Assembly: GCA_963966185.1 (NCBI GenBank)
Contig: CAWZYM010000372.1
Span: 31,001-95,000, forward strand
Direction of reading: 5' to 3'
DNA from: Rhabditoides inermis
Lineage: Eukaryota; Nematoda; Chromadorea; Rhabditida; Rhabditidae
DNA: 64,000 nt
Every line of letters begins with the position of its first letter. Within the stretch, counting starts at the first letter, position 1. The notes below the pieces were generated by a model. That model made no database searches and was not told where the DNA came from. It worked only from the letters and a program-made list of their open reading frames with translations. Below are positions 43,504-55,135 of this stretch, in pieces. The position numbers and the translations under genes were made by a program.

Positions 43504-44640
43504 TTGAAAAATGTGTTTAGTATGTTTCACAATCTGCTTATTTTGGCAAAAAAACATTAATTCGGTTTTTCGGTTAACCACTTGGTTTTTTTTTGTTTAA
43601 AAAAAAACTTGAACCCATTTGTTGTGATTGTGATGATTATTGATTATCTTGAGTTTTTGACTCATCGGTAGTAGTCGTTACGTTATGTTGTGAATGGTGG
43701 GAGGGTAGGCGATGACGTGAATGATGACTACGACTGCGAACTATTGTCATATACATAGCACCGATGCACCTATACTATGCCACATATACTGAGACCCAGA
43801 CTAAATGGTAGAGAAATGAAGGAATTATGAGAAAGATATTCATCGTATGCCATGAATCTCGAATGATGACTGCGTGTGCGAATGGAAAATTAGTATCAGG
43901 AGATTATTGTATTCGTGATAAAGTCGTTGCAGACCGGGAGGCGTCCGAGTAACGAAGGGATAAGGAAGAGAGTCATAGTTATCACTGTTATCATTTTTGT
44001 TATCACTGATGGTGTTGCAGACGGTGAGGGGTCTGACGGCGAGGCCTCGGAGGAGGAGGAGGACTACTCGGACGACTACATGAGCTGGAAGGTCAGGCGC
44101 GCCGCCGCCAAGGCCATCGAGGCGCTGGTGAGTGGAGAGGGAGGGAGGGAGAGAGAGAGAGAGAGAGAGGGGGGGGGAGAGAGTGGGGAGAGGAGGGAGA
44201 GAGAAGGTATAATAAGTTTTTTTGTATATTATTTGTAATGACATCGTGTACATTTTCAATTAGAATATTTGTTTTCCATACACTATGCTCGTCGATTTCA
44301 TATTTCTGTTGCCCGGAATAAATATGTACATGTTCGACTCGTTGTTGCTTGTCCTTTTTTTTATTCGTTTTGAACGATGCGAACATATCTGCCACGTGAT
44401 TGCTTTGTGTTGTTGCTACATATGGGTGTATCTTCAGTTGTTCAAGACATGGACTTACGCAACAATGTAGGTGGATGTGTTGTGTATCGTCTTAATTAGC
44501 TACATACGTCTTCTCCCAATCTGTGCGCGTGACGTTTCATTTTTATTTTTAAAGGACTGATGATTCGCGATTCGCGTAGCAAGAGATAAAAGTGTTAGGC
44601 CGAGTTTGGCCGACTGATTGCGAGCGCCGCGCAATCCGCA
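43086..44640. repeat. Segmental duplication A, transposon-free copy
   Basis: It follows 8890-9808, 12621-13205 and 23559-23640 in order. The sites where the other copy carries a LINE (ATCACTG/TTATC at about 43981-43991) and the Penelope-like composite (GATTCGCGATTCGCG at about 44562-44576) are uninterrupted here. The exon-like stretch at 43191 has lost its middle part. Confidence 0.87.
44021..44127 (+). CDS. Duplicate CAND1-like exon
   Basis: A 107-bp exon between GTTGCAG and GTGAGT. It is identical to 12653-12762 apart from a 3-bp loss that changes SDDDDMSW to SDDYMSW, with the frame kept. As in the other copy, no neighbouring exon is recognisable within the duplicated segment, so at least one copy is probably non-functional. 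The acidic patch and [10 protein letters not shown] remain intact. Confidence 0.6.
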
Positions 44641-44763
44641 ATACCACATCACATCCGCAGCCGCGCATGCTATCCGCAATACCTGCATAGTTTCGAGTGC
44701 GGTAGATATACTTAAGACACGCACTGCTATCGATACAAACTGGGTTTGCTATGTTTTTCAAGC

Positions 44764-45808
44764 GGAATTTCAAAATCTGCGATCAGAGTTGCCGATGAGC
44801 GTTTCTCAATCAAGATGAACCTTAGTTTCTCCGTTCTGATTCAAGTTTGAAGTGTTTTTGTACACTAAAAATCATTGACTTGATTAAGAAAATAGGCAAC
44901 TGTATATTCAAATGAGCAAGTTGCAGATCGCCATCGAAGGGGCTAGGATGCCAAGAACGGATCCCCGTAGACAGAGCAGGCTCTTCACTGCGGGATTGAT
45001 GGTGAGGCGGGGGCAACCTTGCGCTCGGTCTCTCTTTTTGACTGCTTCTAAACACTCGTCAACACGCTACAATGCCTCGTTATATCCCTTCGAAACACTT
45101 TGCAATTGGTTCGGAAGAGACTGACCGCACCTCAAAGCTGTCACGGCTACCGTAAGATATATGGCAGGATGATGATGTGTGTGTTTGAGAGGGTGGCCAG
45201 CAGATCGCCGCCGACAGGGAGGAGGACGAGCCGCGCGAGCAGCATGGACGCGCAGCAGCCCAGGCGGGGCCGGCTCGAGAGGGCGCGCTCCGAGAGCCGC
45301 AGCCGCCTCGCCAACTACCTGGTGCGTGACCGCTGACAGCCCCGTAGCCCATCCCCTCTTCGTCCATTCTCACACACATTGTCATGTCCGAAACTGAGCT
45401 CTTTAGCGCACAACTGAACCTTTTCTCTGAACTGCAAATTGCCATCATTTGCATGAAAAGAGAACTGCGCGAAGCGTCGAATGGTTGGGTGAAGTGCAGC
45501 CCGATGTAGATTGTCGATGCACTCACATTTAGTGTGAGTGAGACTTGGATGGGAACCGTTGGGAGACGAGTGTTTTTGGTTGTGGGTGGAATATGACGAG
45601 AGTGTTTGCAGCTGACGGCAGGTCACTACGAGAGGGTGCTGGAGGAGGAGCCGGAAGCAGAGGGAGGAGAGCCAGCGACGCGCGAGGTGTGTCGCTCCTC
45701 ATATCTAGACACTTATATCATCTAAGCGGCCCGCTGTGGAGTAGATGAGATGCAGTCGGAGAGAGTCAGTTCGCGACAGTAGGACGCGAAACAAGAGAGA
45801 CAGACGGA
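44764..45808. repeat. Segmental duplication B, copy 2
   Basis: Counterpart of 30705-31749 at +14,059. The match ends at GACAGACGG (45808), exactly where a long GA-rich tract begins, so the tract may have been the recombination or assembly join. Confidence 0.92.
45213..45686 (+). CDS. Two-exon fragment of an unrecognised gene (copy 2)
   Basis: Same structure as at 31154-31627: exon 1 ending at 45321 (SRLANYL), exon 2 at 45612-45686 (LTAGHYERVLEEEPEAEGGE), splice signals identical. No difference between the copies was noticed in the coding parts, pointing to a very recent duplication or a collapsed/duplicated assembly. Confidence 0.4.
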
Positions 45809-47494
45809 AGAGAAGGAGAGAGAGAAGGGAGAGGAAGGGAGAGAGAGGGGAGAGGAAGGGAGAGAGAGGGGGGAGAGGAAGGGTGGGGTAGAGGGATGGA
45901 GAAGGGAGAGGCAGGGAGAGGAAGGGGGAGAGGGAGGGTGAAGTAGAGGGATGGAAAAGAAAGAGGTAGGGAGAGAGAAGGGAGAGAGAGGGGGGAGAGG
46001 GAGGGTGAGGTAGAGGGAGGGAGAAGGAAGAGGGAAAGAGAGAAGGGAGAGGAAGGGAGAGAGAGGGGAAGAGGGAGGGTGAGGTAAAGGGAGGGAGAAG
46101 GAAGAGGGAGAGAGAGAGAAGGGAGAGGAAGGGAGAGAAAGGGGGGAGAGGGAGGTTGGGGTAGAGGGATGGAGAAGGGAGAGGGAGGGAGAGAGAAGGG
46201 AGAGGGAGGGAGAGAGAGCAAAGGAGTGGCACGGCCCGCACGGTTGCACAGTCGACCGCCGACCGATCCCCAAAACACGCAACGCCCACCTTTGCGTCCT
46301 ATTTTGACTGAAACCGCTACGCACCCATTGTGCAACTATCCGGCCGTGTCGTGGATGTCTGGTTGCGGATGTACCTGGATGTGTCGGATATGGATTGTGC
46401 TAGTTGGGAATACTTGCAATTTAGGTGACTCCCCGAGAGATGTCCAAGCCCCAGGTGGAGCAGAAGCAGGAGAAGAAGGAAGGCGCGCAGCAGCCGATCG
46501 GAGCAGCCCCCCGCGAGGTGAGAAACAGGGAGAGAGAGAGAGAGAGAAAGTGAGAGAGAGAGAAAGTGAGAGAGAGAGAAAGTGAGAGAGAGAGATAGTG
46601 AGAGAGAGGAGAGAGGAAGGAGAGAGAGAGGATAGGTGAATAGAGGAAAAAACGGGAAATAGGGAGAGAGAAGAAGAGATAAGGATTGAACTACAATGGT
46701 ATGGGGAAAGAAAGAGAAAGAGAGGGAAGAGGAAGTCAAGGGTGCATGGAGGAGAGGGAGGGTGAGGTAGAGGGATGAAGAAGGGAGGGGAAGGAAGAGA
46801 GGGAAGAGAGGGAGGGTGAGGTAAAGGGAGGAAGAAGGAAGAGGGAGACAGAGAGAAGGGAGAGGAAGGGAGAGAGAGGGGGGAGAGGGGGGGGGGGGGT
46901 GAGGTAGAGGGATGGAGAAGGAAGAGGGAGAGAAAGAAGGAAGAGGAAGGGAGAGAGAGGGGGAGAGGGAGGGTGAGGTAGAGGGATGGAGAAGGAAGAG
47001 GGAGGGAGAGAGAAGGGAGAGGAAGGAAGAGAGAGGGGGGAGAGGGAGGGTGAGGTAAAGGGAGGGAGAAGGAAGAGGGAGAGAGAGAAGGGAGAGGCAG
47101 GGAGAGGGAGGGGAGAGGAAGGGAGAGAGAGGGGGGAGAGGAAGGGTGAGGTAGAGGGATGGAGAAGGGAGAGGGAGGGAGAGAGATGGGAGAGGGAGGG
47201 AGGGAGAAGGAAGAGGGAGAGAGAGAAGGGAGAGGCAGGGAGAGGGAGAGGGAGGGTGGGGTAGAGGGATGGAAAAGGAAGAGGTAGGGAGAGAGAAGGG
47301 AGAGAGAGGGGGAGAGGGAGGTTGAGGTAGAGGGATGGAGAAGGGAGAGGAAGGGAGAGAGAAGGGAGAGAGAGGGGGAGAGGGAGGGTGAGGTACATAA
47401 AGGGAGGGAGAAGGAAGAGGGAGAGAGAGAAGGGAGAGGAAGGGAGAGAGAGGGGGAGAGGAAGGGTGAGGTAGAGGGATGGAGAAGGAAGAGG
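45809..47494. repeat. Purine-rich GA/GGA tract
   Basis: About 1.2 kb of GAGGGAGA-type purine repeats in two blocks (45809-46220 and 46520-47494). They are separated by 300 bp of normal sequence that includes the candidate exon at 46440. A partial higher order is visible (GGTGAGGTAGAGGGATGGAG recurs roughly every 60-100 bp). Long Ser/Leu/Pro ORFs on the minus strand are repeat artefacts. Such tracts can form triplex DNA. Confidence 0.95.
46440..46517 (+). CDS. Candidate first coding exon
   Basis: ATG at 46440 opens 26 codons (MSKPQVEQKQEKKEG, then AQQPIGAAPRE) to a GTGAGA donor. Composition is Gln/Lys/Glu-rich. No downstream exon was found in the following GA tract, and no family is recognised. 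Confidence 0.3.
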
Positions 47495-47654
47495 GCGGCA
47501 GAGAGCGCAGACATGCACTTACTCCACGGCGACCGAAATTCAGAGAAGTGTCGATTAAAATTGTTTATATACAATACCAAAAAAAAGTTACATATACACG
47601 CAAAATTGTGCGTCACATCATAAAATGTGTCACATAATAGTTCTGTGCGTACTA

Positions 47655-48606
47655 TAATTATCTTTTAAAAGGACTTCCGTAAGAGAAGAGTTTGTGTTAC
47701 TCAACGTAATGCAACAAAAGCTCATGCATTTTATTATCAATCGAAATAGTAAACAAACCTGCTCTTTCTGCAATTAAAACTGATGCGAGCAAATGTTGTA
47801 TGTCGGGAAATTGATTTCGGTATCCGATCGATTATATATAACTTGTTGAACTATTGGAGCAGGTTTGTGTACTATTTCGATTGATAATAAAATGCATGAG
47901 CTTTTGTTGCATTACGTTGAGTAACACAAACTCTTCTCTTACGGAAGTCCTTTTAAAAGATAATGAATGTACTTTTATTGGATTTCATATGAATCCATCT
48001 ACATTAACATGAACCACAAAACATTTTTAAAAAGAAATCCAACAGTTCACCCACCTTGTTGAGTCCAAAATTGTATAAAATTTGCAAAAAATGAGTTTAG
48101 GTATTGCTGATGGGAAAATTTACAATTCCAATGTCATTTCTATGTAAAATCATATATTACAAAGGTTTGCCACCAGCCGGAACCGAACTCGAGTCATGTG
48201 TCTCAACGGGGGCAATCGCTAACCACAACACTACTGTGCGCACGACAGAGCACGCGATCTAAACGATATCAGTGCAATCCACAGGCAGTGCGGATTGTGC
48301 ACCTCCTGTCTGCTGGGGGCAGCCGGTGCGCGCCACCCCCCCCCCCCCCCCCCTAGAAAACGTTCCGTACACGGAGGTTTGCCTACCCTTCAGGGGGCGC
48401 GCGCGCGTATCTCGCTTCCTACAACAGCTAGCGTTACCAAAATCGAAACTTAACCATTTTCTAACATCCTGATAATAACATCTATCAGCATCACATTGTT
48501 CTCGTAAAGATTCTAAGGGACCTTTCGTTCAGTCGCCTTTTGCCGATTCTAGCGCGCGACTAGGGTTAACACAAACCAACCAGCGCTGCCGCGCTGGTTG
48601 TAATTA
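47655..48606 (+). mobile_element. Foldback-headed, hairpin-ended element (copy 4), borders fixed by an empty site
   Basis: The paralogous site 6746-6760 reads ACTATAATTAACGAC. Here TAATTA appears on both sides (47655-47660 and 48601-48606) of 940 bp. Read without duplication, the element is TTATCTTTTAAAAGG...GGTTGTAA inserted between A and T. Arms 47661-47768 and about 47861-47962 pair almost perfectly. The 3' end carries ATTCTAGCGCGCG, ACAAACC and a 10-bp hairpin (48577-48600). A tRNA-like head sits inside on the minus strand. No transposase or Rep/helicase is encoded. Confidence 0.8.
48176..48232 (-). repeat. tRNA-like SINE head
   Basis: On the minus strand GTGGTTAGCGATTG (complement of 48214-48227) resembles an A box and GAGTTCGGTTCC (complement of 48179-48190) a B box, correctly ordered and spaced. 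No mature tRNA fold is evident. It lies inside the hairpin-ended element. Confidence 0.45.
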
Positions 48607-50853
48607 ACGACAGAGCTTGGGAATCAGTAAGAGAAGAAATTTCTATGAAATTCAACAAAAGCACATGTATTATCTGTTAAAAAGTACTTGCGTAAAGATA
48701 GTAAGTTTGTCTTAGTGAACAATGATCCAATGGACCTCAAACGCGTATTTTACCACAAAACGAAATGATAAAAGTATTTCGCTAGATTTGTGTGAAACGT
48801 GTTCAACCAACCCATCATGAAATGATAAAAAACTATGAACAATAGAAATATTGAATAGATATCGAGAATATAAATAAAAGAAACGAGTCACTCCTTACAC
48901 ACTTTGACTGGAAAAGAACATGTTTGAAGAAACGTGTTCAACCAACCCATCATGGTCCACCAGGTTACCACTACCACGTAGACTACCTCACGTGTTCCTC
49001 GCCTCGTCTGCCCCCCCCCCTTTTCCATGAGGCAGGGAGCACGTAATAAGGACGCGTTGAGAAGGAACATAGAGAGTCTTTCTAGACTTGACAACCAAAT
49101 CATGATGCCCTAGCGATCCAGATTGCACATTGTTAGGATCTAGGCGATCTAGGCCAAATAGCCACATTGAGGATCGTAAAACAAAACCACATAGAATGTA
49201 TATTCATAGTGAATGTAATGTCAATGTCACGTCATGCCTATTGTACGCCATCCATCTGGATATCAACAGACTGATTGAGCCCTTCGTGTGCATCAACCTT
49301 CCATGATATTGCACAGAGAAGGAGTTCTGGATGCATTATACCACAATATCCGAACAAGGAATAGAGGCATTGATTGGCTCGGGTGCTGCGAACACAAGCG
49401 CGTTCTCCCGAACACTACACGGTCAACGACCGTCCAATGCAATCCTAACTGGCTGATTTGACTTATGTATCCATACATGAAGGGAATGGGTAAATAATCA
49501 TATCCAAAGTGATGTCAATTTACTTCGCATAATTGGAAGTCCAAATTGTAGCTCTACTTGAGCAACATCACTCTGACGTACTACACAAACGGACCGTGTG
49601 AGACAAGAAAGAAAGACGCATCAAGCGTTTTCGGCGTACATTACAATTTTGTGTTAGGGTCCCTGTTTCCCTGGCTCGGTTCTACTTCATATTCAAGGAT
49701 ACTGACCAAGCGGAGATAGTATGGTAATTATAATTACCCTACGGCCTCTGACCAATTCACGCGACATTCGACACAGCATCATCCATGGTATATCATGTCC
49801 ATCATACTTGGAACAGTAGAGGTCTGGGCCGGATAGCACCATCAGTGAATAACAATTGCGCCACAAACCGGACGTGTCATGTCAGTTCAGCGACCAGGTT
49901 TGCCGGAGACATTTTAAAAACACATGTCCGCTAACGTAATGAAACCTGTGATCTTCTGATCTCTACCTGATCATGCTGCGGTACATGCTGTAGATATAAT
50001 GAGGTTCATTTTCATCAGCATATTAGACGCGTATGCACCCTGTCACACACATTCATATCGTCGAAACCGTGCGCCAGGTGAACCGAATGCCACGGGCCGA
50101 GCTCGTATACCCGAGCTCGCTACGGAATCGAATTGTGTTTAATCTCTCAAAGAGATAAATGAATCACACTTCAATAGTCGGGTTAGTCTCACATATAATC
50201 CACATTATATCCATAGGGGATGGATTTTTGGCACAGTTCCGCATCGCCAATGAGGGAAACTATGTTATTGTCATTGTGAAGAGTAGGGCGGCCAGGCGGG
50301 CTCATTGAGACTGTGTCCTGGTAATGATAGCCATAATGGACGTAGTCCCCTCTACTCTTACAAATGCGGTAGGCCCACAATAAACCTGTCTGAAACAGGT
50401 GTTCATTAACTTGTTTTGAGTAGCCAAAACTTTCCCGACAAGGACAAGGGGCGGGCCTAACAGTGGTAAGCGGGTGAGGCCAGAGCGAAAGGTTAGTTCC
50501 ACAAACGTAGAGGCCAAAACGGGCATCTACATCTACCCTTTGCCTTCGATGCGGCTTCGATGCGGATGCTGCCCTAGTGGAGTGACCCTTGACTTGCTCC
50601 TCCACTCCAACCCATTTCAACCCCGTCTTCAACCATCTCGCGATGGAGCTGGACCCGATATTCATCACAAGGGGTATGGTGTAGGAGATGAACAACCCGG
50701 TTTCTCCTTCTCGGATGTCTACCGTCCTCCTCAAATACTCCTTGAGGCATGTCAATAGGCAGACCACCTTCTCGTCCTAGGCCGTGAAAGGATGTCCAAG
50801 ATTTCTCTTTTTCTGCTTATCATATTGTCTTACAATATAGGCAATATGGAGTT

Positions 50854-51128
50854 CACACCATCACACCATCACACCACCACACCACCACACCACCACACCA
50901 CCACACCACCACACCATCACACCACCACAACTTAGCGCAACCACACTATTCACCACGACTGATTATGTGATGGTGTGGTAGTTTGGTGGTGTGGTAGTGT
51001 GATGGTGTGGTGGTGTGATTTCCTATATGTGGTGTGGGTGGTGTGGTGGTGTACAGGAGTGGTGGTGTGGTGGTGTGAGTGGTGGAGTGATGTGATGGTG
51101 TGGTGGTGTGGTGGTGTGATGGTGTGAT
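50854..51128. repeat. Inverted pair of CACACCA minisatellites
   Basis: Forward (CACACCAT/CACACCAC)n covers 50854-50930. The inverse (TGGTGTGG with GATGG and TAGTG variants) covers 50966-51128, interrupted by GATTTCCTAT blocks. The two arms could pair over ~70 bp. Repetitive His/Thr peptides in all frames are artefacts. Confidence 0.9.
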
Positions 51129-51354
51129 TTCCTATTCGCCTACAATATATCGCTGTTGTATATTGTTCGCAATAAATACCAAGCGGAATCGAATCCATGA
51201 CCTTGTAAACAGATAGAAAGATAACCATCACAGAAGCACTCATTACCGAAGTACTATTGGGTTACTCTGAATCCCTTTACCATAGGACCATAAGTGAACA
51301 TGCATATCCGATAGATGAGCACCAATTCATTATGTTCACCAATTGGAATTGGGG

Positions 51355-51405
51355 AAACGTTGGTCGAACCTGCGACCATCCACGTTCTAACCGACTAAGC
51401 AATGG
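51355..51405 (-). repeat. tRNA-like sequence
   Basis: On the minus strand TGCTTAGTCGGTTAGAA (complement of 51385-51401) fits an A box and GGTTCGACC (complement of 51362-51370) a B box. The distance between boxes is short, so this is a SINE head or degenerate tRNA. Confidence 0.45.
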
Positions 51406-52464
51406 CGGCTGAACCAGCGGGGGCACGTACACTCATCCAGGTGTCACCAAATTCTAGCAACATTCCTTTCTATGCATTCACCACGTTGCTACAGTTGCTA
51501 ATCGCAACTACATACATTTCACTCGATGCATGGAGTGGAAGTCTTGCTTTGCATACGATAAGTAATGTACTATACAACGTACATTTCATGCAATAATGCC
51601 ATGCTTGTATGCGAGCGTGCAAAGTGTGCATGAGAGATGCGCTACTGCATACTTTATCAGAGCTGTGAGCTGGATGAGGATTATCAATCAACCATGAACA
51701 CCTGTTCCCTTGCTCTCACTGCGGGTTCGTTACACGCACTTCTCCACAAGCTCGAAAGTAGTCATTCATGACCCGGTCCGGTACGCGCATGACTAAATCC
51801 GAGATTAGAGATCTAAGAATAGCGTTGATCGAATACCACGGGTAAAAGGGGAGCGCATGCTATGTGTATAGCCCACTATCTGATAGGCTTCGTGCTTTGT
51901 AGTTCAACAACATCGGAACCCTTCATAGCAGAATTCTCAAATCTGTAAAACAGAATTGATATAATTTGTGTATATCCATACACCTTTTGCAACTGCCGAC
52001 CTAATGTGTTGCGCACAATTGAGCCCGAACCTCGAAGCTCTTACTGCCACTTGGTTTAGCCAAACCAAGGAAAAGTAGGTAACGTTTCCATTATGCGTTG
52101 TGGGGGTTTTATGCTGTGTGATCGATTACTGACCTACAGTATTCCACGAAACGGACAACTGGTGATACTAGACCGCCTGGCAGTACGATATCATGTGACC
52201 GTTACCATAGGCCTCATCCGTGTATTCATGAATCGCATAGACACGTGACAGCTAAGGCCGTCACCAATCGACTGTAGACAACGCAAAGTGTGTCGTTTTT
52301 ATCAAACATTGTTTGATAATCAATTGGTATGGAACATCCTATCCCCAGGAATTGTGTCATGATTCTGGTACCCCGAGACCATTATGATAAAGAGGTATGC
52401 CTCTTTTCTACGCATCTCAACAATCTGCGAGAGCAGAACACTACAGCGCTAGACTGAGTGTAGC

Positions 52465-53300
52465 TTGATCTCTTTCGAAAAGTACAGGAGTAAAAAGGAG
52501 TGGTTTGTTTTGATCTAATTCAACAAAAGCACATGCATATTTTTTTCTTCGCAGCTGACTAAAATTTCAAAACAAACCTGCTCTTTCAAACGATGTACTA
52601 TGAAATGTTTATGAAATGTGTGATTTTTGATCAGATATACGCATGCAAATGCATAAAAATTTAACAACAAAAAGGTCTTTTATTTTAAATTATTATAGTA
52701 CATATTACAATTACATATGTTCGCTTTTTTCATCGATTAGAAAGAGCAGGTTTGTTTTGAAATTTTAGTCAGCTGCGAAGAAAAAAATATGCATGTGCTT
52801 TTGTTGAATTAGATCAAAACAAACCACTCCTTTTTACTCCTGTACTTTTCGAAAGAGAATGGATGTCCTTTTCTCAAATTTCGAAGAAATTTTGTACATT
52901 AGATAACGAAAATACATATTACAAACTCACTAGTCAGAATATCATGCTATAAAGATAAAAATAACTTACAATTTACAATACTCACAATTAACAATTCACA
53001 AATACACAGACATAGTAACAGTCACTGATAACAGTCACGTCAGTAACTTGAAAATCTTCGAAAACTAGTACACTGACGTATCCAAACTAGAGAGTCTTCG
53101 AAAACGTAGTCAGAATCAGGAAACGAACAGCCTGGTCGGATCGCTCATTGACGATTGATGCGCTCTATTTCGCTTATCTAATAGCCCTCTCTCTCACTCT
53201 TTCCCCCTCTCTCTCTTTCTCTCTCTTTCTCTATCACTCGCCCTTCTCTTTTTCTTTCCTCTCTCTATCACTCCCTAACTCTCATTATCTCTCCTTCTCC

Positions 53301-53344
<44 letters not shown>

Positions 53345-53985
53345 TTTCTATCTCTCTCTTTCTCAATCTCTTTCTCTCTCCTCTTTATCTCCCCTCTCTA
53401 TCACTTTTTCTTTCTCTCTCTCGTTCTCTCTCAGAGCATATTGTGTTTTATTCTCCGCTTGAACACTCTCTTTTTCTACCCTCACTGTTCTCTCTAGACA
53501 CAGAAAGACAATCTTCAGATTTTGAGCTAATGAACCTTCGGTCATGAATGGGCACTGGGTGCGTTGAACTGAACTCAGCTAGCTTTCTTATACGGTTATT
53601 TTCCTGTGTTTCTGGTATTACTGTTCGAACTGAGGAGTTGCACAGAGAACAAAACAGCGTCATCCGGCCTGCTTTCTGCAATTCGCACGTTTTCTAACCG
53701 GCAAGTCGGTAAGAGAACGTGCGCTCTCTCACTCTCACACTCTCTCTCGCCGAGATCGTTCGATCAGATAACAGGCCGGCTGCCCAGTCACTCGCCAGTG
53801 GACATGAGAGAGTGCGCAGAGAGTGTGCGCTCGCAAGAGACGCCAGAGACGGCGCGCGATCGATCCGACACGAGAGTGGGTGAGCGAAGGGCGGGGCATG
53901 CGCTCGGCCAATCAGTTTTCACCGGCAAGAGGCCGAGAGACCAATAAGCGCAGAGTGCAGTGGGCGGAGCTTACGTGATGCACAC

Positions 53986-54033
<48 letters not shown>

Positions 54034-54271
54034 CGTAAACACGTTTAGTGGCAAAGCGGGAGAGAGCGAGAGAGAGGCTGTTCTGGGCGCCGCAACCGAT
54101 ATTTATTCAACAAATGATACTCATAGGTCTTACAAAATGATACCCTAACACATAACACACTCTAATGAAGTATATTGTATTATGATAGCCAAATAGCGTG
54201 TGGATTGGGAGTGGCGCGCTGCGCGCGCCACAGATCATAACAAACGGGCGGCGCTGGCGCGCCGCCCCTAA
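52465..54271 (+). mobile_element. Foldback-headed, hairpin-ended element (copy 3, largest)
   Basis: It opens GATCTCTTTCGAAAAGTAC. Arms about 52469-52595 and 52736-52857 pair closely and match copy 2 at 32037. Then come ATGGATGTCCTTTTCTC, a CT microsatellite (53185-53440) and a GC-rich 3' part with CCAATCAG/CCAATAAG boxes shared with copy 2, including an expanded GCC run (53995-54033). The end is a hairpin (54246-54267) followed by CTAA before TT. Non-coding. Confidence 0.7.
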
Positions 54272-54322
54272 TTGCTCTTTGTAGCGGCCGCATTGGGCGA
54301 GCTACTCCCCACTGCCACTTAC

Positions 54323-54516
54323 TTAAGGTGCGGTCAGTCTCTTCGAAAGCCATTCGGGAGTGTTTCGAAGGCATAGCAAGGCATTCCGAAGTGTTCGGGG
54401 GTATTCGGGAGTATTTCGAAGGCAATTCGGGAGTGTTCTGAGGGCTATTCGAAAGGCGATTCCGAAGTGTTTCGGACGCATTCGGGAGTGTTTCGAAGAG
54501 ACTGACCGCAACTTAA
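54323..54516. mobile_element. 186-bp MITE with TTAA target duplication
   Basis: The terminal repeats are GGTGCGGTCAGTCTCTTCGAA and the inverse TTCGAAGAGACTGACCGCAAC, flanked by TTAA at 54323-54326 and 54513-54516. The interior is made of four or five imperfect repeats of ATTCGGGAGTGTTTCGAAGG. It is non-coding. A relative is at 61202-61363, and single-end similarity (GAAGAGACTGACCGCACC) is seen at 31054-31071 and 45113-45130. Confidence 0.88.
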
Positions 54517-55037
54517 GGGCAACATCGATCGAAGCGATCGGGGGCGCAGGCGCAATCAAGGGAGGGGTGGACTGTGAGCACTAGACTACCTCGTATTGCT
54601 CTGGATCTGTCCACGCACAGCATAACACTGTGACACTCTGCTACTTCCCTGGGGAAGAGCGAAACCCGCAAACAGAGTGATGGAAGTGAGGCTAGGCCTA
54701 CACAATAATGGCAATCTGCCGAATGCACTCGCGAGTGACTGACATCAGCCGAGTACAAGTACTACGGAATAGCCGTAACAAAAACGGCCAGCAAACAAAC
54801 CAACAGAAAATATAAATACAAGTACACGTGAGTTCAGGTAACTCTGCTCCGTTCCTACCCGAGTGTAGCTAATCGATAACGATTAGCACCCGAGGAGAAA
54901 CAAAGACCGAAACGAGTCACCATATTCTCGCAGGTGTCGTCCAGGTGAGTACTATCCAGTCGGGTTCGCAACAGCCGTTCGACTCACGCCATCCCACGGG
55001 ACAATACCCTCGGAGACTACCTGTAAAAGGCACATTT

Positions 55038-55042
<5 letters not shown>
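54517..55042. other. No supported gene
   Basis: A stretch at 54960-55025 could be an upstream exon of the gene starting at 55136, but no frame is favoured over another. The rest shows nothing recognisable. Confidence 0.3.
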
Positions 55043-55096
<54 letters not shown>

Positions 55097-55135
55097 GATA
55101 GGGAGATTGGATGTGAGCATGTGGGCTTGTTGCAG

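Larger units (their letters stand above)
47495..48875. repeat. Segmental duplication C, filled copy
   Basis: Left part 47495-47660 and right part 48601-48779 (weaker to 48875) match 6595-6916 and beyond. The copy is interrupted by the 940-bp insertion below. A 30-bp word (GAAACGTGTTCAACCAACCC) is directly repeated at 48793 and 48920. Confidence 0.85.
48876..52464. other. Gene-poor stretch
   Basis: No supported exon was found in 3.6 kb, apart from the repeats listed separately. An ORF on the minus strand at 50189-50767 (192 codons) has irregular composition, no domain and no splice context. Short perfect palindromes occur (CGAGCTCGTATACCCGAGCTCG-type near 50098-50120 and CTTGGTTTGGCTAAACCAAG near 52055-52075). 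Confidence 0.4.

Noticed and set aside
45705..47616. Ser/Leu/Pro-rich ORFs of up to 426 codons on the minus strand
   Set aside because: Pure by-products of the GA/GGA purine tract; composition tracks the repeat and breaks where it ends.
48340..48354. Poly-C run as a regulatory element
   Set aside because: A homopolymer, probably of slippage origin or sequencing uncertainty.
50189..50767. 192-codon minus-strand ORF as a gene
   Set aside because: No domain, uneven composition, no splice sites or neighbouring exons; likely chance in a GC-moderate stretch.
50854..51128. CRISPR-like array
   Set aside because: Spacing and units are those of a simple minisatellite; there are no unique spacers and the context is eukaryotic.
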